A stretch of 64,000 nt of DNA from Phoronis australis (lineage: Eukaryota > Phoronida > Phoronidae). Both the position numbers and the translations under genes were made by a program. The notes beneath the pieces were generated by a model, which ran no database searches, was not told where the DNA came from, and worked only from the letters and a program-made list of their open reading frames with translations. The stretch lies in assembly GCA_002633005.1 (NCBI GenBank), contig NMRA01000017.1, forward strand, positions 278,443-342,442, read 5' to 3'. Positions 24,549 through 35,288 of the stretch are shown one piece after another (positions within the stretch are counted from its first letter, which is position 1; every line of letters begins with the position of its first letter).

Positions 24549-24858
24549 GTCTGTGGCTATGGTACAGAACTTGATCATTGTCTGTCTGTGGCTATGGTAC
24601 AGAACTTAATCACTGTGTGTCTGTGGCTATGGTACAGAACTTGATCATTGTCTGTCTGTGGCTGTGGTACAGAACTTCATCATTGTCTGTCTGTGGCTAT
24701 GCTACAGAACGTGATCATTGTCTGTCTGTGGCTATGGTACAGAACTTGATCATTGTGTGTCTGTGGCTATGGTACAGAACGTGATCATTGTGTGTCTGTG
24801 GCTATGGTACAGAACTTGATCATTGGCTGAATGTGGCTATGGTACAGAATGTGATCAT
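24549..24858. repeat. 35-bp minisatellite, about nine copies
   Basis: The unit GTCTGTGGCTATGGTACAG...TGATCATT recurs every 35 bases (GGCTATGG at 24555, 24590, 24625 and onward). Most copies differ by one to four bases. Because 35 is not a multiple of three, the open frame crossing it shifts register in every copy, so it is not a repeat protein. A single degenerate relative occurs near 47970. Confidence 0.95.
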
Positions 24859-25799
24859 AAGTGAGCATTATGTTGCTGCACAGTAGCTTTTATGAAGTTA
24901 ATGAGAAAATAAAATCTCACTTGTCTGCAGGGCTTCATCCAGAATTTCGAAAATAAGGTGCCCAATATGGGGTTCCCAATATTCCATGGCGTCCATACGC
25001 ATGTTGCCCCCCCACTACATTTCACCAGTAATCCCCTCCACACCTGCACAGTTTTTACAAAAAATTCATGGACCAAGGCTTTTACATCTAAGTTTACAAA
25101 AACAGCTCCCCTGTAGTGAACTTTTTATTAAAAGCAGTGCATGGACCAAAACAATTATGTCTAAATTTAAGAAAACAGCCAAGTAGCTTACCTAACAAAT
25201 ATTACAGATATTGGTTGAACAATGAGTGCACTATGTTTTTGGTGATCTCAAGTCAAATTGCTGTTCTAAAGTTTAACATATAATCTTAACGATGTTTTAT
25301 ACTCAATGAGTCATCAAAACTGCAGTTACTAGCACAAGAAAAATGCATAGAAAATGTGTGGTTTATATTTTGGCAAAACAGGTGTCACTGCTACTCCATG
25401 TTAAAACATTAAAACGCACATTGAAAAGTGTGAAACACGCTCAAACTCAAAAATTTTAAATGGACATATTCTTGTGGCACAATATGATGTTAACCTAATG
25501 ACATTTATTTTGCTTTTGGTGTTTTTAATAAAAGTTGAAAAACATGAAACTACAGCTCTGAAACACCAGTTTGGAGTTAACCAATGTCCCTACCGCTGTA
25601 TAAAGTACTGAATTACAGTATGTAAAAAGACCACTGAAAGCAGACTACCTATACTGGTAGACACTGAACAGCTAATGATTGACTTGTCTTCTCAGTAGTT
25701 TGAACATTGCAACATGTTATATACAGTGTATATTTCTTTCAGACTTGAAAGGGCCAACATTTCTCTCTTAAACTTTCATTAACTTCCTGTCCTAGTAAT

Positions 25800-25920
25800 C
25801 TTGTCCAAATTGGAGAAATTCTGATTGACAGTGGGTGCCCAAATGATACATTGGTTGTCCTTGCTGGGCATCCACATAAGTATTAGAGCGTCCAATGGAT
25901 GCCCACGACCTATGCTGCAT
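25800..25920 (+). repeat. dispersed repeat family R2, copy 1
   Basis: It shares GACAGTGGG, CCAAATGAT, CATTGG and CATCC blocks, in order and spacing, with 42745-42845, same orientation, 17 kb away. It is non-coding and of unknown class. Confidence 0.6.
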
Positions 25921-26080
25921 GAAGGCCTGCTTGTCTGCCATCTTGTGTCCTAAACTGATGACATTTTTTCGTACCTACATGACGAAGACAGTTAGTGCTG
26001 ATTGCAGGAGGCTGAAAACTGAAATTTTTCTATATTTTGATATTTTATATTTCTATGTTATTCTGGATCGATAAGTTGGA

Positions 26081-26195
26081 GTAAGTTGTTACAAGTGGGG
26101 TAAGTTGCACTAGTTTAAATAGCGTCCACACCGCTTCCAAACCTAGCGACAACTTGTTCAAAGAGTAACTTGTTCTATGGTAAGTCTGTGTGTTG
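26081..26195 (+). repeat. dispersed repeat family R3, copy 1
   Basis: A 115-bp block closely matches 52831-52945, the same length and orientation. Shared runs include CAAACCTAGCGACAAC, GAGTAACTTGTTCTA and GGTAAGTCTGTGTGT. It contains several copies of the theme AAGTTG. No inverted termini or coding frame are visible. Confidence 0.8.
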
Positions 26196-27649
26196 GGTAA
26201 TGAAGATATAGTGTTTCATTGGCACTGTTTGATACACCTTATTCGTACAGTTACCATTTAAAAAAGTGAGCCTCTTTTTAAGTTTTAAAAGCATTGCATT
26301 CTACGCTTAATCACGGCGCAAAGCGTCATTTTTTTCGCGCGTGTCTCGTTATATTACATTTATATGTATATTTTATATAAGTGCATTGTTTTTAAACCTA
26401 AAAAGATACTCGCTACTAATATCGCGACTGCATAAATAATGTCTATTGTGGAAAAATACCAGTATTCCCAGTCTAGTATACTTAAGTTGACTCTTGCAGA
26501 CAAGTCCATCACATTGACCCTAATTGACCACACGTTGATCTTAATTGACCATTCAGGTAGTTGTCCACCCAGGACAATATTGTGTTTAATGTACTCACTC
26601 CACTTTAGCCCGAGCTGTTATCTCGGACTAAAATGTCACACATTTCGTGGTGTGGGGACAGGAAATTTAATTTTAATTTAGGTCTAATTACTAATTTATG
26701 TCTAATTACTAATCGTTGTGATGTTTCTGATATTGATGTAACAGTTATATTCATAACACTTTAAAAGTACACTTCATATACTAATTGGCACTTGAACCTG
26801 GTGGAGTTAGTTTGGAAATGAATTTTAACGATTTTAGTTGTTATGAAGAAGTTGTGTTATAACTTTAAGCAGTTTGCAGTGAAGATGTCTAGCATAATCA
26901 CACTTACTGAAACAGACATATCCTTTGCATTGATTACTGCCTAAAACCATCTTTACACCCAAGTTGTCAACACCCGGTGTTGGTGAATGGACTAGTTGTT
27001 GTAACTATTAAAGAAGAGCACTACATTGACAGGTCAGAAATGGTGAACAGTCGAAATGGTTCATTTAGCCAAAATAACACCAATAAGTTCCAGAATCTGA
27101 CCACAATATAACCGTACAAAACACGAAGTGTTAACTTGCCTTATTTCACGACTTATTTTTTGTAAGCACATATCTTAGCCAAGTCGAATCATTTGATATT
27201 TCGCCATTGTGTAATAATTGCCAAAATTTTCATTTTTCAAGGACAGATTACTTTGCTATAAATATCAAAAACTACCAATTTATGTTTTTTGTGCATAGCA
27301 CAAACCATGGTAGTAATAGTCAACCTTTAACTTTATTTGTTTGACGAAATTTGACAAAATAGACTTTCACTTGTCGGCCATATTGTATGCTTATTAAGAA
27401 AAGCATTACCGCTCTTGTCGTCTTTATGGAAATGTGGATTAGTGCCGTGGTCTATCATCAGTTTAGGACACAATATGGCTGACAAATGAATGTTTTATTT
27501 TTTATTTTTCGTGACGGAGAAGTAGCACCAACCTACCGCTTTAAGATTTTCAAGTTTTATACCATAGGTACCAGCGTACAAAGTTTTGAGAAAGTGTGGG
27601 AATTCACAACAATGTCAGAAGCCTTTAAAATTGTTAATTTTGGCAATTA

Positions 27650-27843
27650 TCATGCGCGCACCCAGCCTTCAATATGGGGCGGGCTCGAATTTCTGTCGAT
27701 GTGAACGGGGTGCTACCTTCAAAACTGTGAACTCTGCGTCTGCGTCTCTTTAGTGTACTTTTGCCTCATTTTCTCAGAGTTTTTGTTACTCTGAGGCGGA
27801 CCTTTTTGCCCACTTCGCCAAATGGGGAGGGGTGCGCGCGTGA
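27650..27843. mobile_element. small inverted-repeat element with GCGCGCACCC ends (putative MITE)
   Basis: TCATGCGCGCACCC at 27650-27663 is mirrored by GGGTGCGCGCGTGA at 27830-27843 with one mismatch. The arms continue less well inward through GGGG/CCCC-rich sequence. The 194-bp body is GC- and CpG-richer than the flanks. No clear target duplication was found. Confidence 0.5.
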
Positions 27844-28590
27844 TTATGTTACAAATGTTTTGTGCAAACATTCTAAGTACAGTGTTGAAGAGGAGTGACA
27901 AGGTATGCAGACCCTTTCATTGTCTCAAGTTTTGGTGAACTTTCGTAATAAGTTGTGAAGTTTCAACCACATTAAATCTGGGCTTTGTATCGCAAAATAG
28001 ATTAAATTTAAGCCATTTACCAATATAAAATTGGTCTCATCTTCATCACTCAGTTTACAAGTGGTCTCTGGACTCAAGCCATTAAGTCATAAAATTTCAA
28101 ATCACATTGCGACACAAAATTTCAAGCAATAAAAAAGCCTGTTCTTTCAAAGCTCTGAAAGCCTCTCAAATTTGACTGTAGAAGAGTTTGAGACCAATTT
28201 TGTAATAGTAAGTGTCCTGATTGACTAATACTGGATCACTGACAACCAATCTTGGTTTTAACTGAGCAGAGGTTAATGTATAAAGACTTATGTGTGAAAA
28301 AAGTTAGTCGAAACCTGTCATTTTTCAGTACACGACAAATGTTTGTACCAATAATTTCCACAAACTCAATGGCCACTTGCTTAACCTTGAGATAGCTTGA
28401 ATGAACTTGGAATTCCATGTTCATTGTAGTATTTGAAGTTTACTCAGGACCAATACAATCTCAGAGCCATGACATAACTTGATCTGACACATGGTATGTA
28501 TAAATTATTCATCTTAGCGCGTGCTGTCAAATGTTGAGAAAATGTTCAACCGTTCATCTGGAATTCAAGTTCAGAATGATATGCTTGGTT

Positions 28591-28685
28591 AAAATGTGTT
28601 TCCTAAATACAAATAATATTTCTTGTATCAGCTAGTCAAAATGTGTTTCCTTAATACAAATAGTATTCCTAGTATCAGCTAGTTG
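28591..28685. repeat. 47-bp tandem duplication
   Basis: Two adjacent copies (28591-28637 and 28638-28685) share AAAATGTGTTTCCT-AATACAAATA and end in GTATCAGCTAGT. They differ at only a few bases. Confidence 0.9.
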
Positions 28686-29268
28686 AAAATAACCAAAACA
28701 TTTGTTGTTCAAAAAAAGTAAAAATTTTTCAGGTATTTCATACAAATTTGGCTTGCAGTGAAGTCAGTGGTGAATGGCCACAGCAGAGGTAAAAATTTTA
28801 ATCTTCAATGTATGTGTTTCCATGGTTATACGCTGGAAAGGGTTGAATTTTGCTGTAAATTGGTTGCACAAGCCTGTATTAATCTACACTATAGTGTCAT
28901 ATGGAAAATGATGAACATTGTATTGAACAGGTTTTCATTTAGCTGTGACTTGAACAAATTACAGAGGCAATGAAAGCACCATGTTATAAAGTAGTTCCTT
29001 TCTGCTTTTGGGAAAATGAGAAACAGCGATAGTTTACTCTAGAGTGCAGGATATCATATACACAGGGGTTATGGCAATGACCTATTGTGTCTCCAAAGAC
29101 ATTTCAATAGCAACATATCCGTTTTGAGTTTCAAGGTGAGTTCACTCCAGTGGGAACAGAATATCAGGCACACATAGTCATAATCATGAAGTGTGTTCAT
29201 TGATGCCTGTGAAAATTGACCTGAATTTTTTTAAAAGTACATTCCATAATGACATTTTGTTACAGTTA

Positions 29269-29438
29269 AATTCTAATGAAACTATTGTATTATATTCAAG
29301 GCTATAGTAATTCTAATGAAACTTTCTGTTGTATTATATTCAAGGCTGCAATAATTCTAATGAAACTTTTTATTGTATTATATTCAAGGCTATAGCAATT
29401 CTAATGAAACTTTCTATTGTATTATATTCAAGGCTATA
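29269..29438. repeat. 40-45-bp tandem repeat, four copies
   Basis: AATTCTAATGAAAC...TGTATTATATTCAAGGCT occurs four times. Unit starts are 40, 43 and 45 bases apart, so the unit length drifts through an insertion-prone T-rich stretch. AT-rich and non-coding. Confidence 0.92.
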
Positions 29439-30420
29439 AGCATCCTATTTTCATTCTGGCTCCCTCATTTATTTTGATAAGCATGTTTTAAATATAGATC
29501 TGCTCACTGTTTCTTCTGTTGTGTAGTGAAAGAGATGTTGGACAAACTAACTTCTCAATACATTTCTTTATTAATACTTTCTACTATGAGAACCAAGTTT
29601 ATTGTTTCAGAAGGTTTGACATTATGGATAGATTATGTTTCTCAAGTTACCAGACTGTGTTGGTGAGGACACCTGCTGGAGGCAACGTGAACTAAGTGAC
29701 TGGTTGGCTGTAGTGATAAGACATGGATGATCTACTGTAACTAGACTGATGTCTTGCGTAATGATAATGAACAAATATGTGCTGCATTATTATAATCAAT
29801 ATATCTATATCAATACAGGTATGTTAATAGATAAACAAAAAATAAATAATAAGCCCTTACCCTTGCAATAATAAGTTACATTTGTTAGTGTGGTGGTCGA
29901 TTTGGTAACTTGCAGCTCGCCAATGTAATTTGTATCAGTTTATTTTTATCGTACTTCTTCTGGTAACAATTTCCCTAACTTAACTTTTTACTAGGAATAG
30001 TATTTCAGAAGCCAAACAGTTTGAAAAATCACCAGTTTTAGTTCAGGGCATATCAATTAATTTTACCCAGTGTTTGACTGTCATGAAGTCATAGGTATGC
30101 AATAAGTGCTATGGTCCACATAACGTGCACAATTTCCTGATGAGCGCCAACGGGACTTGTACAAAAATTGTGACCAAGTACAAGGTGCTTTGAAACGGGC
30201 AGAGTTTGTTATGCAAATAATAATTCGCCTGCAATTTGCTTCCGATTTTAACTTTTTCCAAATGCAATATATTTGTTCCGCAATTATGGTTATTTTCTGA
30301 AATCAGTTCATCAGCTGATCTTCGGCGTACACATTTAAGTACACGCTGAAACTACAACAAGAAGTTAGGACATGGGATCGATATTTTGTGGCAAAAACTA
30401 GGAGGGCCCAACCGTAACGC

Positions 30421-30920
30421 ATGCACAAACCACGGGTTCTGTGTCTTCTTACCCCTAAACCCACCACAAACTGTGAACATTTGCCAGAGGCTCATTTCAT
30501 TCATTCAGTCTGCTTCAGGCAAATACGTACTCACAACATGGTGACTGTCGACACTGAAAATGCATCATACAACTTCAGGTTCATGTTTGTAGACATAGGA
30601 GCACGAGGTCATGGTGGAAATTTTCGTGTTAATGCAAATCAAGTCAGAAAAGCACTGGGCACCGATTCACCTCAACTTGCCAGAACCAAAGAAGTTCATG
30701 GTATACACAGAACATGACGCATTCCCCATTGAAATCTCACTGCATCCTCATGGTTTCATTAAACCCCATCTTTCTGAAGGCCTACAAATAGTGTATAGTG
30801 CCTTCAACAAAAAAATACCACTACTGATATTTCCATAGAAACACTGTAGACAAAGAAAGAATCCCATGTTTTGGCAACTTTATCCAAATCTTGCGATTCA
30901 TATTGATGCCCATTTCAATA
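30421..30920 (+). pseudogene. PIF/Harbinger transposase remnant
   Basis: Three consecutive frames together follow the DDE half of a PIF/Harbinger (HARBI1-type) transposase. Frame one gives FRFMFVDIGARGHGGNF, matching the conserved VDvGa-G-DGG block that carries the second catalytic Asp. Frame two, from about 30660, gives LNLPEP...HDAFPIEISLHP, matching the ...DeAFPL...P block; the expected acidic residue before AFP is present as Asp. Frame three, from 30846, gives VDKERIPCFGNFIQILRFIL, matching the vENaFGiLa-RfRIf end. Two frameshifts and the missing start make it non-functional. No terminal repeats or target duplication were recognised, and the helix-turn-helix half is not seen. Confidence 0.75.
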
Positions 30921-31288
30921 CTGGTTCTTTATATGCATTATTGAAATGCTTGTTATATGGCGATGAATTAAGCTTCTTTGCTTGTAATCCTTGTTTCTAA
31001 TGAATTGAAAATAAAGTGAGTTTGTTTCTAATGGCAATTAGTTGCTTGTGTTCTCAGCTAAACCCTTCACTTTTACTTATTGACTACCTTTGAAATTGTA
31101 TTTTTGTATACATATGTCATCAAATCTAGGAAATCTTATTTATACATGACATATGTCACCTGCATATTTAAATACGATGTCAGTGATGTGTGAAAACTCT
31201 TATTTTCTCTGCCTAATCACACCTGTACAGCTAGTTTATGCTGGACACTCACCTGTCGTTACTCAGATAAATCCCTGTTGAGTACGAA

Positions 31289-31514
31289 ATGTTTTCATCG
31301 TTTTCAAATTTGTCTTCTGACAAGACACTTAGGAGTTTTGGAGACCTGTGCCAGATTGGATCGTTACGACCGTCGCCGTCTGCATGTCGTCGTGCTATCA
31401 CCCCACAGCTTCAACGGAGAAATTTGAATCAACTGCAAGTGCCAGTTTGTTTGGGAAAGACTGGACTAACATATGGTAGCAGGAGTCAACTTTTAAATGC
31501 TGGAGTGAATAACA
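31289..31514 (+). CDS. candidate alternative first coding exon B
   Basis: ATG at 31289, 75 codons plus one base, then an ACA|GTGAGA donor at 31515. The peptide starts MFSSFSNLSSDKTLRSFGDL and continues to GSLR and an RRAITPQ basophilic-kinase-like site at residues 34-40. Its first ~44 residues match the exon at 34940-35141 at about 29 positions, which is strong evidence that both are real coding exons under selection. It ends in phase 1 within an AAC-A|GT context shared with that partner. CpG content is raised across the coding part. No acceptor is needed if it is a first exon, and the upstream 300 bases are AT-rich. The gene is not recognised. The peptide looks like a disordered, Ser/Arg-rich N-terminus with no signal peptide or membrane segment. 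Confidence 0.7.
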
Positions 31515-32908
31515 GTGAGAACTTCAACTGTTTCATTGTTTCATTTTGTTCTTGTACTTGATATTGTTATTAAGATTGTCTGGTAATATGGGTGGATTTT
31601 CTTGACCTGCTGAGGTGTTTATGTGCATTGTGTTCTATGGTTTGAGTGCCTGCTGTAGTCCAATGCATTTCTTAATGAGTTAACATGAGAGATAAAACCA
31701 GACCAACTATCCACCAGCTGCCCATGAAGGGGTCGTATCATCATCATTTACTTTGTTTCCTTGATATCATTATCAGTCTTAAGTGATAATTGATCTCAAA
31801 ACAGGTTCACTTTCAGCAATAAATGGATAAACCTAACACTAAACACAGCCCTCTTACTCCTGCCTGTGTGTATCCTTTGAAACAGCTATTTACAAAAAGC
31901 GTCAGCAAAGCACCAGCAAGGATGGCCCTTGTAACTTCACACAACTGGCGTTTTTTGCAAGTAGCATTCAGGAAAAGAAGACAGCTAGCATTCTTGCCAG
32001 GTTGTGAATAGGGTTAATCTGGTGTGTTATGACAAATAGGTTAAGGGTCATGTACAAGGCTGATGTCGTGACAGCTGGTTCTGAGGAACAGTACCTTGAA
32101 TGGAACTAATTTGCATGGGCATGAGGTCGAAGGGTACACTGAGATGTGTTAATGATGTGTTAATGATGTATTTTCATGGGTGCGTGCTCATAACTATGCT
32201 AATGTATATCAGGAACTAAACGACAGTGCTTTTTGAATGGTATGCATGCTAAACCAAAGTGCATTGGTATTCAATGACAACTTGTAAATATGAAAACAAA
32301 AAAATCAGCAAATAGGTGCACTATTGATGTACCTTGAAGGCTCACATAATCCACATCATGCACTGTTATTTCCTAACACCACGTCACGATACTTACTGGA
32401 TACGGTTGGTTGATTTATGGCGAACCATTTTCAACACAAAACTTAAAAACATTTGGCAATTTTCAACCTAATTCATATTCACATCGTCGCTATATGTTGT
32501 GTTTCTAACTAACCTAACCAAATAAAATAATAGCAGGCGGTCTGATACACGTTGTACCAGATGTGCGCAGGCCTTGCATGTGGGCCCATTGCACTGATCA
32601 CCTGGAAATATTTTTATGCTTTATTGATATATGGTTAAAACTAACCTAACCAAGCAATCACAGAGATATATAAGGAATTAATGTGCAAGTTCCACTTAAA
32701 GTGGCGTTACTGAACAGCACAGATTTGGGACATTAAATTTTTGTGAATGTTGCATGAACGCGCCAGAGTGCGATTCTTTTGTAGTCCAGGATCGTCAAAA
32801 CATTGAATATAGGGTATTGCAAATTCTTCAAAAAAACCTCTGGTTGACAAAAGTGTCCAGTAAGAGCCAGCACATGTGGTAACAAATGTCTTTTGACTGT
32901 AGTTATGA

Positions 32909-33046
32909 GTAGCGGATTTAGAGGGGGACAAGGGGGCCATGGCCTCAGATTCCATTTGTCAGTTCAAGGGTCAAATGTCTGATGGGCAAAATACTGGCTA
33001 ATACTCTGCTCTGGCCCCCCTAACTCAAAATCCTGGCTCCGCCATT
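32909..33046. mobile_element. hAT-like MITE with 8-bp target duplication
   Basis: A 138-bp element has GTAGCGGATTTAGAGGGGG at its left end and CCCCCTAACTC...CTCCGCCATT at its right end, inverted versions of the widespread CAGTGGCGGA-type hAT termini. It is flanked by AGTTATGA (32901-32908) and GGTTATGA (33047-33054), an 8-bp duplication with one mismatch, as expected for hAT. It encodes nothing. Confidence 0.75.
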
Positions 33047-33712
33047 GGTTATGATACATTAAGAGGGGAGTAGACTTCCTGTGTTTTACTTATCATGCAG
33101 TAACAGGTGATATGTTTGTTTGTTTTGCAATGTTCAGTGGTATACAATGAGCGTGCTGAGATATTGGCTCATCTTTGTTTGTGCACGATATAATTTCCTT
33201 TGTTTTTATTCCAAGCTTGTGAACATGTATCCCATCCTACAATAATATTATGGCGAATTGCCAAACTGCTTTTATTCTTGCATTTTTAAGTGATTGATTT
33301 CCTGGGAAATTCAGAGTGACGTTTGCAATTTTGAAAAAAGCACATTTTTTGTGTCATAAAATGTTAATCTCTAACATCTGCCAAACAACAGTGAGAGTGT
33401 GGAGGTCATACCTGCTTGACCCAATTTCAAGTTATGATATACAATCTAAGGTTATGTTGACCTCAACTCTAATTAAGTCAAATATTGAGAAAACTTTGCT
33501 TTGTCATCCATTAGAAGTATATATTTTCTGAAAGGAGAAAGATTGAGGATTCTAAAATATCCTTCTTATTGCTGTTTCTTTAATATATTGTCATGTGACC
33601 GTGTTTTTTAAGGTAACTGAACCTAATGTTAAGTAGGTTGTACTTATGTCCAAATATCTTAAACTCCGGTAGCGCAAACCCCTTCAAAGTATATATTAAC
33701 TGAAAGGTGAAT

Positions 33713-34130
33713 ACATTCCCTAACAAAATTTATTAATCTAATTTATTTTTCTTTATTTTTTAAAAGATATGTATTTTTGGTAATTTTTTTGTCTTTAAAC
33801 AGATTTTAAGAATATTGTTACTTCAGTCATATTGGTCTTTTGTCAACACGTTGATAAGGCATTTTCGAGGGAACCGTGTCTCAGATTTTTGAACTATTCT
33901 TCGTTTATGAAGGCTTCGTTCTGAAAAATTAGAAACCTACTTCAAAAATCTGAGACACGGTTCCCTCGAAAATGCCGTTATTAATGTGTTGACAAAAGAC
34001 CAATATGGTTCAAGAAATATTATTTTTGAAATCTATGTTCGAAGTCAAACAATTTTTGTTACTAAAAATACATATCTTGTGGTAAAATAAAAACACGTAA
34101 ATCAGAATTATAATTTTTTTAGGGAAATGT
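33713..34130. mobile_element. 418-bp foldback element (MITE-like)
   Basis: The element is almost wholly palindromic. The arm 33829-33893 is mirrored by 33941-34006 with very few differences (shared runs CGAGGGAACCGTGTCTCAG and GGTCTTTTGTCAACAC). The pairing continues more weakly outward through AAGATATGTATTTTT to ACATTCCCT (33713) and AGGGAAATGT (34130). The unpaired centre is about 47 bases. No coding frame is visible. No clear target duplication could be assigned, so the superfamily is open. Confidence 0.75.
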
Positions 34131-34584
34131 GGTAAATAAGTGTCTGTTATGATGGTGATAGCATCTATCCATTTTGGGATGGATTTGACGTATTGTGCGC
34201 CACCTAGTGTCTATTTTTTGATAATTGCAAACATTCCTAGGATCACACTGTAGTTTGCGTTGATGTTGCTGTGGTTGGTGCATTTCAACGCTCTGCATTG
34301 CTCTTGTATAGAATTTTGAAAAACACTGAAAATCTCAATGCTTTTAACCTTCATCCACATCACATGTGAAGTGACTGAAGGTGGCGCTGAATGTTACCTA
34401 CCAAATACTATATAACCTGGTATCAACATTGTAATGGCCCACGCATTGCTTTAAATCAGGTCATCATTGCATTGCTTCAAACTGGTATCAATTTCATGAA
34501 AGTGAACAGCAGTCCAGTCAGTCCTCTGTTTTATCACATTTAATTGGCATCTTTCTGGTGTAGTTTAACTCCCAAATCGTAACT

Positions 34585-34783
34585 TTTTGAATTTTTAACT
34601 TTAGGGTCAGTGCAGATGGATACGACGAGCTGATAGCTTTTCCCAGGATGTGAGAATACGACAACAATTGCTCTCTCAGTTGTTCTTGGTCTTGTCATTT
34701 TACCTGTTAGACCAGCTATGGTTCACTTGAGACGGTCAGTTCAGCTCTCATCTGTCCATCTGCACTGGCCCTTATAATTTTCC
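34585..34783. mobile_element. ~200-bp inverted-repeat element upstream of exon C
   Basis: GGGTCAGTGCAGATGGA at 34604-34620 is mirrored by TCCATCTGCACTGGCCC at 34755-34771 with one mismatch. Weaker pairing continues on both sides (AGCTGA inward; AATTTT and TTATA outward). It ends about 155 bases before the ATG of the exon at 34940, so it lies where a promoter or 5-prime UTR would be. It may be a MITE or a structured regulatory stretch. Confidence 0.6.
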
Positions 34784-34939
34784 CGAGTATTCTAGATAAA
34801 AATGCAGCTTTAATGTACACATGATGTTGGAGGTCAGCGAATTAATTTTGCACAAGATGTCGGAAAATTGATGAATCTGTTCAAACAACCAGCATGTGTT
34901 GTTGTACGTGACTAGTAATTACACATACTTGTTTGGAAA

Positions 34940-35141
34940 ATGTTTGCATCAGCGTCAAGCCTCTCCTCTGATAAATCACTCAGGAGTTTGGGTGATCTTA
35001 TGCGAACAGGGTCGTTGCGTCAGTTGCCAATTGACTTGCGGAGGTATGCAATAACCCCACAGGTGACCCGCAGAAAAGAAGTAAAATTGGGCAAGAGGGT
35101 GAAGCCACTGCAGTCACACCTTAGACAGCAAAGTAATAACA
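34940..35141 (+). CDS. candidate alternative first coding exon C, paralogue of exon B
   Basis: ATG at 34940 (context GAAAATGT), 67 codons plus one base, then an ACA|GTAAGC donor at 35142. The peptide starts MFASASSLSSDKSLRSLGDL, then GSLR, then RRYAITPQ at residues 34-41, matching the exon 3.6 kb upstream at about 29 of 44 aligned positions. The C-terminal third is basic and unlike its partner, yet both end in Asn-Asn followed by an A|GT split codon. The same strand, phase and layout point to tandem duplication of an alternative first exon. A 32-bp minisatellite begins about 150 bases downstream. The gene family is not recognised. It is probably a disordered, phosphorylatable N-terminus; that is inference. 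Confidence 0.7.
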
Positions 35142-35288
35142 GTAAGCAGTGATTACTGGTCTTTGTAAAGTCAAATGAATGTTGTACCTAGGAGGATCTG
35201 GATGTTTCTGGTGTTTGTAACAGTAACAGAAAGATCTTGGTGTTATAGCTTGGAGGTGATGTTTGGTAATGGTGTTGTGCTGATGTGT

